Of a stretch of DNA of 12,073 bases, positions 1 through 9,659 are shown in pieces. This stretch comes from an uncultured Actinomycetes bacterium. Its GTDB lineage: Bacteria; Actinomycetota; Thermoleophilia; Miltoncostaeales; Miltoncostaeaceae. The notes under the pieces were generated by a model. It did not search any database. It was given only the letters and a program-made list of their open reading frames with translations, and was not told the origin of the DNA. Numbering within the stretch: the stretch's first letter is position 1; every line of letters begins with the position of its first letter. A program made the position numbers and the translations under genes. Where the stretch lies: contig CAIYRJ010000005.1 in NCBI GenBank assembly GCA_903928615.1, positions 1 through 12,073 of the forward strand, read 5' to 3'.

Positions 1-730
1 CCACCACGCCCGGTCCCGGGCCCGACGGCTCGGCGGCCTCCACCATCCCGGCCGGCGGCACCACATCATCGGGTACGCCGGTGATGCAGGCGTGCAGCGA
101 GCCCGGTCCCACGATGACGGCCGTGGGGCGGTGCAGCTGGGCGAGCAGGCCCTGTGCCATGTCGATCATGTCGGCGGGCTCGCCGCGCGCGCTGAACCAC
201 TGCTCGGCCATCGGCAGCGGCCAGAGGCGGAGCGTGGCCTGCACGATCACGCCGAGGGTGCCGAGCGATCCGGTGAGCAGCCGGGGCAGGTCGTAGCCGG
301 TGACCGACTTCACGGTGCGCCCGCCGCCCTTGACGATGCGCCCGTCGCCGGTGGCCACGACCACCTCGAGCAGCGAGTCGCGGATGGGCCCGAACCGGAG
401 GCGCCGGCGCCCCCCTGCCGCGGCGGCCAGCACGCCGCCCACGGTGGCCGTCGGTGCGTTCGGTGCCTGCGGCCACCCCTGGCCGCGGTCCCCGGCGAGC
501 CGCAGCACCTCGCCCACGGTCACGCCGCCCTCCACCGTGATGGTCATGTCGTCGGGCTCGTAGTCGCTCACGCGCGCGAGGCCGCCGGTGTGCAGCACGT
601 CGTCCGGCGTGAACGGCCACCCGCGCCGCGAGTGCAGTCCGCCCCCGCGGATGTCCAGCACGCGGCCCTCGGCCGTGGCGGCGCGCAGCATGGCGGCCAG
701 CTCATCGCGACCTGCGGGGCTCAGATCCAC
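1..730 (-). CDS. glcE: Glycolate oxidase FAD-binding subunit GlcE (3' end beyond left edge)
   Basis: This is the second flavin subunit of glycolate oxidase, which oxidises glycolate to glyoxylate and feeds electrons to the respiratory chain. 243 codons are visible and the C-terminus lies outside the window. The frame shows the PCMH-type FAD-binding fold: a GGG turn near residues 29-31, an ATVGGVLAAAAGG stretch near 95-107, and GRTVKSVTGYDLPR followed by LLTGSLGTLGVI at 137-162. The last motif is the most diagnostic stretch for GlcE (compare the usual VAGYD..RL..GSLGTLG). The GTG start at 730 lies inside the 3' end of glcD and overlaps it by 10 bases, with GGAGG four bases upstream; this implies translational coupling. 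The protein is shorter and more divergent than GlcD, as is normal for the pair. Family assignment is firm; the substrate is inferred from the glcD-glcE arrangement. Confidence 0.88.
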   Translation of the reverse strand, partial: MDLSPAGRDELAAMLRAATAEGRVLDIRGGGLHSRRGWPFTPDDVLHTGGLARVSDYEPDDMTITVEGGVTVGEVLRLAGDRGQGWPQAPNAPTATVGGVLAAAAGGRRRLRFGPIRDSLLEVVVATGDGRIVKGGGRTVKSVTGYDLPRLLTGSLGTLGVIVQATLRLWPLPMAEQWFSARGEPADMIDMAQGLLAQLHRPTAVIVGPGSLHACITGVPDDVVPPAGMVEAAEPSGPGPGVV

Positions 731-2163
731 GTGCCCTCCGGCACCTGGGTATCGGCGAGGCCCACCTCGCCGCAGCGCGTGCCGGTGGGCAGCACCTTGT
801 CGGGGTTCATGCGCCCGTCGGGGTCGAATGCGCGCCGCACGCAGGCCTGCGCCTCGAGGTCGTCGTCGTCGAACACCAGCGGCATGTAGTCGCGCTTCTC
901 CACCCCGATGCCGTGCTCGCCTGAGAGCGTGCCGCCCATCGCCACGCATGCGCGCACGATCTGGTCGCCCGCGCGCATGGCGCGCTCGGTCTCGTCGGGG
1001 TCACTGCGGTCGAGCGCGATGATGGGGTGCAGGTTGCCGTCGCCCGCATGGAAGACGTTGAGGCAGATCACGCCCTCGCGCTCGGTGATCTCGCCGATGG
1101 CCTCCATCACCTCCACCAGGCGGGTGCGCGGCACCACGCAGTCGTGCAGGTAGTACGAGGGCTTCACGCGGGCCACCGCCCCGAAGGCCGTCTTGCGGGC
1201 CTTCCACAGCAGGGCGCGCTCCTGCTCGTCCTGCGCCACGCGCACGGTGCGCACGCCGTGCTCGCGCGCCACGCGCTCCACCACCTCGGTGGCGGTGCCC
1301 ACCTCGGCGGCGGTGCCGTCCACCTCCACCAGCAGCAGCGCCGCGGCGTCGGTGGGCAGGCCCGCGTGCACGAACTCCTCCACCGCCATGGTCATGTTGC
1401 GATCCATCATCTCGAGCGCGGCGGGGATGACCCCTGCCGCGATGATCGCCTGCACCACGGCCGAGGCGTCGGACACGCTCAGGAAGTCGAGGAGCATCGT
1501 GCGCACGTCCGGGGGCAGGGGGGTGAGGCGCAGCAGCACCCGGGTGACGATGCCCACCGTGCCCTCGGCACCCACCACCACCCCGCGCAGGTCGTAGCCG
1601 GGCGGGTCGGGCGCCACCCCGCCGAGCACCACCACCTCGCCGTCGGGCCGCACCATCTCCACGCCCAGCACGTGCTGCACCGTCACGCCGTAGGCGAGGC
1701 AGTGCGGCCCGCCGGCGTTGGTGCCCACGTTGCCCCCGATGGAGCAGGCCTGCTGGCTCGAGGGGTCGGGCGCGTAGTGCAGGCCGAGGTGGGCGATGGC
1801 CATGCTGACGTCGAGGTTGAGCACGCCGGGCTGCACCCACATGCATGAGTTGGCCACGTCGACCTCGCCCATCTCGCGCATGCGCGCGAGCGAGATGACG
1901 AGCCCGCCCTCGAGCGGCACTGCACCGCCGGTGAGCCCGGTGCCGGATCCGCGCGGCACCACGTCCACGCCGGCCTCGTGCGCCATGCGCATGCAGGCCG
2001 CCACCTCATCGGTGGTCTCGGGCAGGGCGACGATGCCGCAGTCGCCGCCCACGATGGAGCCATCGTGCGAGTAGAGGTTGCGGGCGAGGTCGCCCTCGAG
2101 CAGCCGGTCGGGGCCCAGCAGGTGGCGCAGCCGGTCGGCCAGCGCGCCTGCCGTGGTGGTCAC
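721..2163 (-). CDS. glcD: Glycolate oxidase subunit GlcD (FAD-linked oxidase)
   Basis: 480-residue catalytic flavoprotein of the GlcD/D-lactate dehydrogenase family, near the usual 480-500 residues. The N-terminal FAD-binding (PCMH) domain shows R71-GSGTGLTGG, SSQQACSIGGNVGTNAGG at 135-152 and the VVVGAEGTVGIVT segment at 195-207. The C-terminal FAD-linked oxidase domain shows NVFHAGDGNLHP at 369-380 and GTLSGEHGIGVEK at 411-423; the histidines of these two motifs are the expected active-site and metal-binding positions. The GTG start at 2163 overlaps the stop of the upstream oxidoreductase gene as GTGA, so the two are probably translated together. glcE begins within its last codons. A D-lactate dehydrogenase role is possible for the family, but the adjoining glcE favours glycolate oxidase. 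No signal peptide is visible; the complex is expected to be cytoplasmic and membrane-associated. Confidence 0.93.
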   Translation of the reverse strand: MTTTAGALADRLRHLLGPDRLLEGDLARNLYSHDGSIVGGDCGIVALPETTDEVAACMRMAHEAGVDVVPRGSGTGLTGGAVPLEGGLVISLARMREMGEVDVANSCMWVQPGVLNLDVSMAIAHLGLHYAPDPSSQQACSIGGNVGTNAGGPHCLAYGVTVQHVLGVEMVRPDGEVVVLGGVAPDPPGYDLRGVVVGAEGTVGIVTRVLLRLTPLPPDVRTMLLDFLSVSDASAVVQAIIAAGVIPAALEMMDRNMTMAVEEFVHAGLPTDAAALLLVEVDGTAAEVGTATEVVERVAREHGVRTVRVAQDEQERALLWKARKTAFGAVARVKPSYYLHDCVVPRTRLVEVMEAIGEITEREGVICLNVFHAGDGNLHPIIALDRSDPDETERAMRAGDQIVRACVAMGGTLSGEHGIGVEKRDYMPLVFDDDDLEAQACVRRAFDPDGRMNPDKVLPTGTRCGEVGLADTQVPEGTWI

Positions 2164-3404
2164 GCGGCGCCCGCCATCACCGCGCCACCGGCGCGGTCGG
2201 CGGCTGACTCCCCGGCCTCGATGGCCGTCACCACGGTGCCGCCCCGCGCGAGCTCGAGGCCGTCGAGCGACGACAGCCAGGTGGGGGCCAGCATGGCCTC
2301 GCGCATGCGCCAGGCCTCCACCAGCGGGTAGGCACGCGGCATGCGCACCACGCGCAGGGCGCGGAAGGCCGAGGGGTCGTCCACCCAGCCGAGCGGGTCG
2401 GCCAGGGCGTCAGCAGCTGCGCGGGCCAGTGCGTCGTCGTCGAGCGACCACCACGGGTCGTCATCGGCACCGGTGCCGTACACCTCGGCGCAGAGCACGG
2501 TGCGGCCCGCGGGCACCATTCCGGGGTCCCAGTTCACGAACTCCGCGATGCGCGAGAACGGCACGCGCGGGTCGTCCACCTGGATCCAGGCCTCGGCGGT
2601 GACCGGCTCGCGCTCGGCGATGAGGTAGACCAGCGCCACGGCGCGCATGGTGATGGGGGGCAGCAGGCCCTCGGGCGCAGACGGCGCGGCCGCGCGCACC
2701 ACCAGGCCGGGGCTGATGGCCGAGATGATCGAGTCGGCGTGGATGATGCCGGGGTCGGCCCCTCCGACCTCCACGGCGCTCACGCGCCCGTCGTGGTGGT
2801 GCAGGGAGGTCATGGGCGTGGACAGCCGTATGTCGCCGCCCTCGTCGCGCACCGCCTGCTCCATGGCAGTCATGAGCGACCCGATGCCGCCGGGCGGGAA
2901 CCAGAAGCCCTCCGGTGCACGCTGCTCGTCGCGCAGCTTCACGGCGCGGTCGGCCGAGATCACCTCCAGCGGCCAGCCATCCACCTTCTCCAGGTAGCGG
3001 CGCATCGTGCGATCGCGGAAGGCGGGTCCCACGGTGGCCCCGAACTCACCGGCCGCCGTGCCGTCGGGCGCCGTGGCGTCGGCCACCAGTCCGGGGTGCT
3101 GGTCGATGTAGCGGCCGGGTCGGATCGCGCCGTCCACCACGCGCGCCACCGGGCGGTCGACCCAGATGAGGTCGTCGCCCAGCACGTCCTCGGCCCACCC
3201 CACGCGCTCATCGGTGCGGAAGAACGGGATGTGCCCGCCCATGTCGTAGCGGCAGCCATCCGACTCGAAGGTGCGGCACAGGCCGCCCACCGCATCGGAG
3301 GCCTCCACGAGCGTGACGGACGCTCCGGAGCGCACCGCGCGAAGCGCGGCGGCGAGCCCCGCGGGGCCCGCGCCCAGCACGATGACGTCGCAGCGGGAGT
3401 CCAT
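2160..3404 (-). CDS. FAD-dependent oxidoreductase, protoporphyrinogen oxidase/amine oxidase-like
   Basis: 414-residue flavoprotein with an N-terminal dinucleotide-binding fold: G11-AGPAG16, the acidic residue E34 that ends the second strand (LVEASDAVGGLCRT) and GGHIPFF at about 56-62. A mid-protein GFWFPPGGIGSLM segment and a C-terminal AYPLVEAW segment match the general plan of the HemY/UDP-galactopyranose mutase/amine oxidase superfamily. The substrate cannot be read from the sequence. A heme-pathway role (protoporphyrinogen oxidation) is conceivable because the heme O synthase gene ctaB lies just across the divergent promoter, but this gene is co-transcribed with glcD and glcE instead. ATG at 3404 is preferred because a G-run (3408-3413 on this strand) sits just upstream; GTG at 3407 is an in-frame alternative adding one residue. 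It is the first gene of the leftward operon and its stop overlaps glcD. Confidence 0.75.
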   Translation of the reverse strand: MDSRCDVIVLGAGPAGLAAALRAVRSGASVTLVEASDAVGGLCRTFESDGCRYDMGGHIPFFRTDERVGWAEDVLGDDLIWVDRPVARVVDGAIRPGRYIDQHPGLVADATAPDGTAAGEFGATVGPAFRDRTMRRYLEKVDGWPLEVISADRAVKLRDEQRAPEGFWFPPGGIGSLMTAMEQAVRDEGGDIRLSTPMTSLHHHDGRVSAVEVGGADPGIIHADSIISAISPGLVVRAAAPSAPEGLLPPITMRAVALVYLIAEREPVTAEAWIQVDDPRVPFSRIAEFVNWDPGMVPAGRTVLCAEVYGTGADDDPWWSLDDDALARAAADALADPLGWVDDPSAFRALRVVRMPRAYPLVEAWRMREAMLAPTWLSSLDGLELARGGTVVTAIEAGESAADRAGGAVMAGAA

Positions 3405-3490
3405 CACCCCCCACGGTGCCGCCTTATGGGCCGAACGTCAACCCTCATACGCCCATGCCCGCCCCCGGCGCTGCACTATCCTCGCCCGTC
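3405..3490. promoter_or_regulatory. Divergent promoter region between the glc operon and the ctaB cluster
   Basis: This 86-base gap separates the two outward-facing operons and must hold both start regions. Rightward, TATCCT at 3477-3482 lies eight bases before the GTG at 3491. Leftward, the minus strand shows TTGACG (3441-3436) as a possible -35 and weak -10-like CATAAG (3428-3423), but their spacing is too short for a standard pair. A G-run at 3413-3408 can serve as ribosome binding site for the leftward gene. No clear operator is visible. Confidence 0.5.
3477..3482 (+). promoter_or_regulatory. Candidate -10 box (TATCCT) for a leaderless transcript
   Basis: TATCCT fits the actinobacterial TAnnnT -10 consensus and ends eight bases before GTG at 3491, so transcription would begin at or next to the start codon. 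No Shine-Dalgarno sequence precedes that GTG. The same geometry recurs before coxB. No convincing -35 element is seen. Confidence 0.5.
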
Positions 3491-3682
3491 GTGCGGCTCG
3501 TCGTCCTCATCATCGCCGCGGTGCTCGTCGTGGGCGCCGGCCTGGCGATCATCCGGAGCATGTGGGGCATGCGCGCGCCGTTGGCGCGCGGTGCCACCAG
3601 TGGAACCGAGACGCTCTGGCTCGTGCTGCCGCTGCTGATGTCCGTGGCGCTGGTGGCATGGACCGCCTGGGTGATGCCGTGA
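3491..3682 (+). CDS. Small two-helix membrane protein resembling the COX2 membrane anchor
   Basis: 63-residue protein with two hydrophobic segments (about residues 3-23 and 41-62) joined by a short basic loop (RSMWGMRAPLARGATSG). The second helix, TETLWLVLPLLMSVALVAW, resembles the second transmembrane helix of cytochrome oxidase subunit II; the CoxB in this window has LEVVWTVIPSLLLVVVAVY at the equivalent place. There is no copper-binding domain. It precedes ctaB and overlaps it as GTGA, so a role in oxidase assembly or as a small oxidase subunit is a reasonable inference, not shown. GTG at 3491 is chosen because the candidate -10 box sits eight bases upstream; ATG at 3455 or GTG at 3416 would add poorly hydrophobic, Pro-rich residues that overlap that promoter. 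Confidence 0.6.
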   Translation: MRLVVLIIAAVLVVGAGLAIIRSMWGMRAPLARGATSGTETLWLVLPLLMSVALVAWTAWVMP

Positions 3683-4572
3683 GCACCGCCGCCGCCGACG
3701 TCGCCACGCCCGAGCGCGGGATCGTGCGCGACCTCATCACGCTCACCAAGCCGCGCATCATCTCGCTGCTGCTGGTCACCACCGTGTGCGCCATGTTCGC
3801 GGCGCAGCAGGGCGTGCCCAGCGGCTGGCTGATCCTCTGGACCGTGATCGGCGGCTACCTCTCGGCGGGCGGCGCCAACACCATCAACCAGTACGTCGAC
3901 CGCGACATCGACGCCGTGATGGGCCGCACCGACCGGCGGCCGATCGTGACCGGGCGCATCTCCGCGGGCGCGGCGCTGGCGTTCGGCGTGGGCCTGGTGA
4001 TCGCCAGCGTGCTGGTGCTGGGATTCCTCGCCACCTGGCTGGCCGCCGGGCTCTCGCTCGTGGGCGTGCTGCTCTACGTGGGGCTCTACACCCTCTGGCT
4101 CAAGCGCACGACGATCCACAACATCGTGATCGGCGGCGCCGCCGGGGCGATCCCGCCGCTGGTGGGATGGGCGGCCGTCACCGGCGACCTTGCCTTCGGC
4201 GCGGTGCTGCTCTTCGCGATCGTGTTCGTGTGGACGCCGCCGCACTTCTGGGCGCTGGCCCTGATGCTCGAGCGCGACTACGACGAGGCCGGCGTTCCGA
4301 TGCTGCCGGTGGTGTACGGCGAGCAGGCCACGCGGGTGCAGGTGCTGCTCTGGAGCGTGGTGATGTTCGGCACCACGCTGCTGCCCTACGCAGCCGGTGC
4401 CGGGGTCATCTACCTCGTGGGTGCCGTGGTGCTCGGCCTGCCATTCCTCTGGATGGCCTGGAAGCTCTGGCGCGGTGACCGCGATCGCCCCTGGGCCGCC
4501 ATCACGTTCCACTACTCGCTGGCCTACCTCGCGCTGCTGTTCGTGGTGGTCGCCGTGGACGCGGCGGCCTGA
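3679..4572 (+). CDS. ctaB: Protoheme IX farnesyltransferase (heme O synthase)
   Basis: 297-residue polytopic membrane enzyme that attaches a farnesyl group to heme B, giving heme O, the precursor of the heme A used by aa3/caa3 oxidases. The UbiA-family signatures are present: N70-QYVDRDID78 followed by GRTDRRP (82-88), K142-R143, a GGAAGAIPPLVGW stretch (152-164), WTPPHFWALA (185-194) and the second acidic motif ERDYDEAGVPMLPVV (197-211). The length is typical. Eight or nine hydrophobic helices can be traced. The GTG start at 3679 overlaps the previous gene's stop as GTGA; ATG at 3658 is an in-frame alternative giving seven more residues. The downstream MFS gene starts at the stop codon (TGATG). 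The enzyme logically serves the cox genes 1.3 kb downstream. Confidence 0.95.
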   Translation: MSTAAADVATPERGIVRDLITLTKPRIISLLLVTTVCAMFAAQQGVPSGWLILWTVIGGYLSAGGANTINQYVDRDIDAVMGRTDRRPIVTGRISAGAALAFGVGLVIASVLVLGFLATWLAAGLSLVGVLLYVGLYTLWLKRTTIHNIVIGGAAGAIPPLVGWAAVTGDLAFGAVLLFAIVFVWTPPHFWALALMLERDYDEAGVPMLPVVYGEQATRVQVLLWSVVMFGTTLLPYAAGAGVIYLVGAVVLGLPFLWMAWKLWRGDRDRPWAAITFHYSLAYLALLFVVVAVDAAA

Positions 4573-5777
4573 TGCCCGGCAGCGGTCGGTTCCGCATCGG
4601 CGGGCTGTCGTTCTTCGGCACGCCCCTCGGCATCATCTTCTCGACCGTGCTGATCGACCTGATCGGCTTCGGCATCGTGATCCCGCTCGTGCCGCTCTAC
4701 GCCGAGCAGTTCGGCGCGAGCGTGATCGAGATCGGCCTGCTCACCGGCGTGTACGCCCTGATGCAGCTCATCTTCGCCCCGATCTGGGGCCGGGTGTCCG
4801 ATCGCTACGGCCGGCGCCCGGTGATCCTGGGCTCGCTCGTGGGGTCGTCGATCGCCTGGCTGCTGTTCGGGTTCGCCCCGGCCCTCTGGGTGCTGTTCCT
4901 CGCGCGCATCCTCGATGGCATCTCCGGGGCGTCGTACGCCGCCGCCCAGGCCTACGTGGCCGACATCACCACCGATGAGGACCGCGTGCGCGGCATGGGG
5001 CTGGTGGGCGCGGCCTTCGGCCTGGGCTTCATCATCGGGCCCGCCATCGGCGGGCTGTTCGCGGCCATCGACCCGCGCGCGCCGTTCATCCTCGCCGCGG
5101 CGCTCGCCATGGCGAACTTCGCGGTGGCGCTTCGCCGCCTGCCCGAGTCGCGCGTGCCCGGATCCCGCACCGGCGCGCAGCAGTCGCGCTGGACCGCCCT
5201 GGTGCGCGCCGTGGGCTCGCGCGAGTACGGCCCGCTCATCTGGATCTCGTTCATCGGCGGACTGGGCTTCGTCGGGATGGAGTCGGTGTTCGCGCTCTTC
5301 GGCAACCGCCGCTTCGACTTCGGGCTCACCGAGACCGGCCTGGTGTTCATGTTCATCGGCATCGTCGCGGCCATCGTGCAGGGCGGGCTCGCGTACCGCA
5401 TCACCGCGCGCGTGGGGGAGTGGCCGGTGCTTCGCGCGGGGCTCTGGATCACCGCCGCGTCGCTCATCCTGCTCGGCTTCACCACCGAGCTCTGGGCGCT
5501 GTTCCCGGTGCTGGCGCTGCTCGCGCTGGGTTCGGGCCTGGTGTTCCCCACCATCAACGCGATCGTCTCGCAGCGCGCACCGGACGCCGATCAGGGCGGC
5601 ATCCTCGGGGTGCTGGCGTCGGCCGGGGGGCTCGCGCGCCTCATCGCGCCAATCGCCGCCACGGCGATGTTCCAGGCGGTCGGCGTGTCGTCGCCGCTGG
5701 TGATCGGTGGCCTGCTGTTCGTGGTGTGCGGGCTGATCGCCGCCATGCCCATGGCGCGGCGCCCCGCCGTGGCCTAA
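4572..5777 (+). CDS. MFS transporter, DHA1/TetA-like
   Basis: 401-residue major facilitator with about twelve hydrophobic helices. Motif A, GRVSDRYGRRPV, is at residues 73-84 between helices 2 and 3; R112 in LARILDGISGAS matches motif B; and GLGFIIGPAIGG at 150-161 is the antiporter motif C of drug/proton exchangers. D29 in helix 1 (DLIGFGIVIPL) also matches TetA-like proteins. It is therefore probably a proton-coupled exporter, but the substrate cannot be read from the sequence and tetracycline resistance should not be assumed. The start ATG overlaps the ctaB stop (TGATG), so it is translationally coupled to heme O synthase. Whether it serves heme or oxidase biogenesis (for example, moving a metal or tetrapyrrole) or is merely co-transcribed is open. 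Confidence 0.88.
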   Translation: MPGSGRFRIGGLSFFGTPLGIIFSTVLIDLIGFGIVIPLVPLYAEQFGASVIEIGLLTGVYALMQLIFAPIWGRVSDRYGRRPVILGSLVGSSIAWLLFGFAPALWVLFLARILDGISGASYAAAQAYVADITTDEDRVRGMGLVGAAFGLGFIIGPAIGGLFAAIDPRAPFILAAALAMANFAVALRRLPESRVPGSRTGAQQSRWTALVRAVGSREYGPLIWISFIGGLGFVGMESVFALFGNRRFDFGLTETGLVFMFIGIVAAIVQGGLAYRITARVGEWPVLRAGLWITAASLILLGFTTELWALFPVLALLALGSGLVFPTINAIVSQRAPDADQGGILGVLASAGGLARLIAPIAATAMFQAVGVSSPLVIGGLLFVVCGLIAAMPMARRPAVA

Positions 5778-5824
5778 CGCCTTCGGTTTTTCCCCGATGT
5801 CGCATCAGGGACACACGGACCCCC

Positions 5825-5838
5825 CAAGACGGGTCTTG
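5825..5838. repeat. Perfect 14-base inverted repeat CAAGAC-GG-GTCTTG
   Basis: The two six-base arms are exact reverse complements around a GG centre. The loop is too short for a good RNA hairpin with all six pairs, and no T-run follows directly, so a dimeric regulator's operator is at least as likely as a terminator. Its centre lies about 47 bases upstream of the candidate -10 box of coxB, where an activator could bind. Confidence 0.45.
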
Positions 5839-5877
5839 TCACGCTGATTCGCCATGTTCAGGCCCCTGCCCCGTGAC

Positions 5878-5883
5878 TAGGGT
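5878..5883 (+). promoter_or_regulatory. Candidate -10 box (TAGGGT) for leaderless coxB transcription
   Basis: TAGGGT matches TAnnnT and ends exactly eight bases before the GTG start of coxB at 5892, the same spacing as the box at 3477-3482. The bases between are TCACACCC, which offer no ribosome binding site. The best -35 position holds only TGTTCA (5855-5860), a weak match, so an activator may be needed. Confidence 0.55.
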
Positions 5884-5891
5884 TCACACCC

Positions 5892-6875
5892 GTGTACAAG
5901 AACGTCCCGATCATTCCCCTTGCCGTCATCGGCATCGTCGTCGCGGCCATCACCGCGGGCCAGGCGCTGCTGATCGACTGGCTCCCGCCGGCCGACAGCG
6001 TGGAGGCCGGCCGCACCTTCACGCTGCTGTGGTTCCTCTTCTGGTGCAGCGTGTTCTTCTTCGTCATCGTCACCTCGGTGCTCATCTACTCGGTGTGGAA
6101 GTGGCGCGCGAAGGACGACGACCTCGAGGACGGCCCCCCGACCCACGGGAACACCACCCTCGAGGTCGTGTGGACGGTCATCCCGTCGCTCCTCCTGGTC
6201 GTGGTCGCCGTGTACGGCTACATCGTGCTCGAGCGCAACGAGGCCGTTGCTGCCGACCGCGTGGAGATCGACGTCTACGCGCAGCAGTTCATGTGGACCT
6301 ACGGCTACCCGGACACCGGCATCGAGAGCGGTGACCTCGTGCTGCCCGTCAACACCCAGGCCCAGCTCAACCTGCGCGCCCGCGACGTGATCCACGACTT
6401 CTGGGTGCCGCAGTTCGGCATCAAGGGCGACGCCGTCCCCGGCATCACCCACACGATCTGGATCACGCCCAACAAGACCGGCACCTACCCCGTGGTGTGC
6501 GCCGAGCTCTGCGGCGTGGGCCACAGCGTCATGCGGTCGCAGGTGAAGGTCGTGACCGAGCCCGAGTACAAGGCATGGCTCGCGAAGTCGGCGGCCAAGG
6601 TGAAGGCCACGGCCGCCGCCGGCGCCGCCGCGGCCAAGCTCGAGAACGCCCCGGGCGACGTGGCCGCCGGACAGACGGTGTTCGAGGCCAAGTGCGGCGG
6701 CTGCCACGCCGAGCTCGGCAAGAAGGCGGGCGTCGGCCCGGCCATCGTCGGCACGAAGCTGAGCACCGATGAGATCCGCACGCAGATCAAGAACGGCAAG
6801 GGCGCGATGCCCGGAGGCCTGGTGAGCGGTACCGACCTCGCGGACGTCGTCGCCTTCGTCGAGTCCATCAAGTAA
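5892..6875 (+). CDS. coxB: Cytochrome c oxidase subunit II fused to cytochrome c (caa3 type)
   Basis: 327-residue CuA subunit, which accepts electrons outside the membrane and passes them to CoxA. Hydrophobic segments lie at 5-28 (signal or anchor), 44-67 and 92-113; the last two are the classic COX2 hairpin. The cupredoxin domain carries the complete CuA site: H168, then C203-AELC207-GVGH211-SVM214. An Ala/Lys-rich linker (232-250) leads to a C-terminal mono-heme cytochrome c domain with C268-GGC271-H272 and the likely axial ligand M306 in GKGAMPGG. This heme domain defines caa3-type oxidases and lets the enzyme take electrons from a second cytochrome or directly from an upstream complex. 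The GTG start at 5892 follows the TAGGGT box by eight bases and has no ribosome binding site. coxA follows after 27 bases. Confidence 0.96.
   Translation: MYKNVPIIPLAVIGIVVAAITAGQALLIDWLPPADSVEAGRTFTLLWFLFWCSVFFFVIVTSVLIYSVWKWRAKDDDLEDGPPTHGNTTLEVVWTVIPSLLLVVVAVYGYIVLERNEAVAADRVEIDVYAQQFMWTYGYPDTGIESGDLVLPVNTQAQLNLRARDVIHDFWVPQFGIKGDAVPGITHTIWITPNKTGTYPVVCAELCGVGHSVMRSQVKVVTEPEYKAWLAKSAAKVKATAAAGAAAAKLENAPGDVAAGQTVFEAKCGGCHAELGKKAGVGPAIVGTKLSTDEIRTQIKNGKGAMPGGLVSGTDLADVVAFVESIK
6645..6872 (+). other. Fused cytochrome c domain of CoxB
   Basis: Residues 252-327 of CoxB form a class I mono-heme cytochrome c: CGGCH at 268-272, a GPAIVG turn at 282-287 and Met306. The CGGCH motif is identical to that of the lipoprotein cytochrome encoded at 10289, which suggests related donor and acceptor domains. 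Confidence 0.9.
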
Positions 6876-6902
6876 GCCCACCCGAGACCGAGCGAACCAG
6901 AC

Positions 6903-9656
<2,754 letters not shown>

Positions 9657-9659
9657 GAC

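Larger units (their letters stand above)
5778..5891 (+). promoter_or_regulatory. Intergenic regulatory region upstream of coxB
   Basis: This 114-base gap is the largest in the plus-strand half. From left to right it holds a T-run (5787-5791) just after the MFS stop, preceded only by a very weak 3-bp stem. Next is a small hairpin-like repeat, CCCGATG-tcg-CATC-a-GGG (5793-5810), with no T-run after it. Then come the perfect inverted repeat at 5825-5838 and the TAGGGT box at 5878-5883. No small open frame with recognisable features is seen. Together this suggests transcription end or attenuation followed by a regulated cox promoter. Confidence 0.5.

Noticed and set aside
92..889. Plus-strand open frame of 265 codons across glcE and the end of glcD
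   Set aside because: The minus strand carries clear GlcE and GlcD motifs; the plus-strand product is Ala/His/Arg-rich with no family features.
3445..4512. A 355-codon open frame on the minus strand opposite ctaB
   Set aside because: Low-complexity His/Asp/Glu/Arg composition typical of an antisense shadow; ctaB motifs on the plus strand are complete.
4572..5777. Calling the MFS gene a tetracycline resistance gene
   Set aside because: Motifs A, B and C are shared by many DHA1 exporters; nothing specific to tetracycline efflux is seen.
5778..5810. Rho-independent terminator after the MFS gene
   Set aside because: The T-run at 5787-5791 is preceded by only a 3-bp stem, and the better hairpin at 5793-5810 is not followed by T residues. 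A terminator may exist but is not supported.
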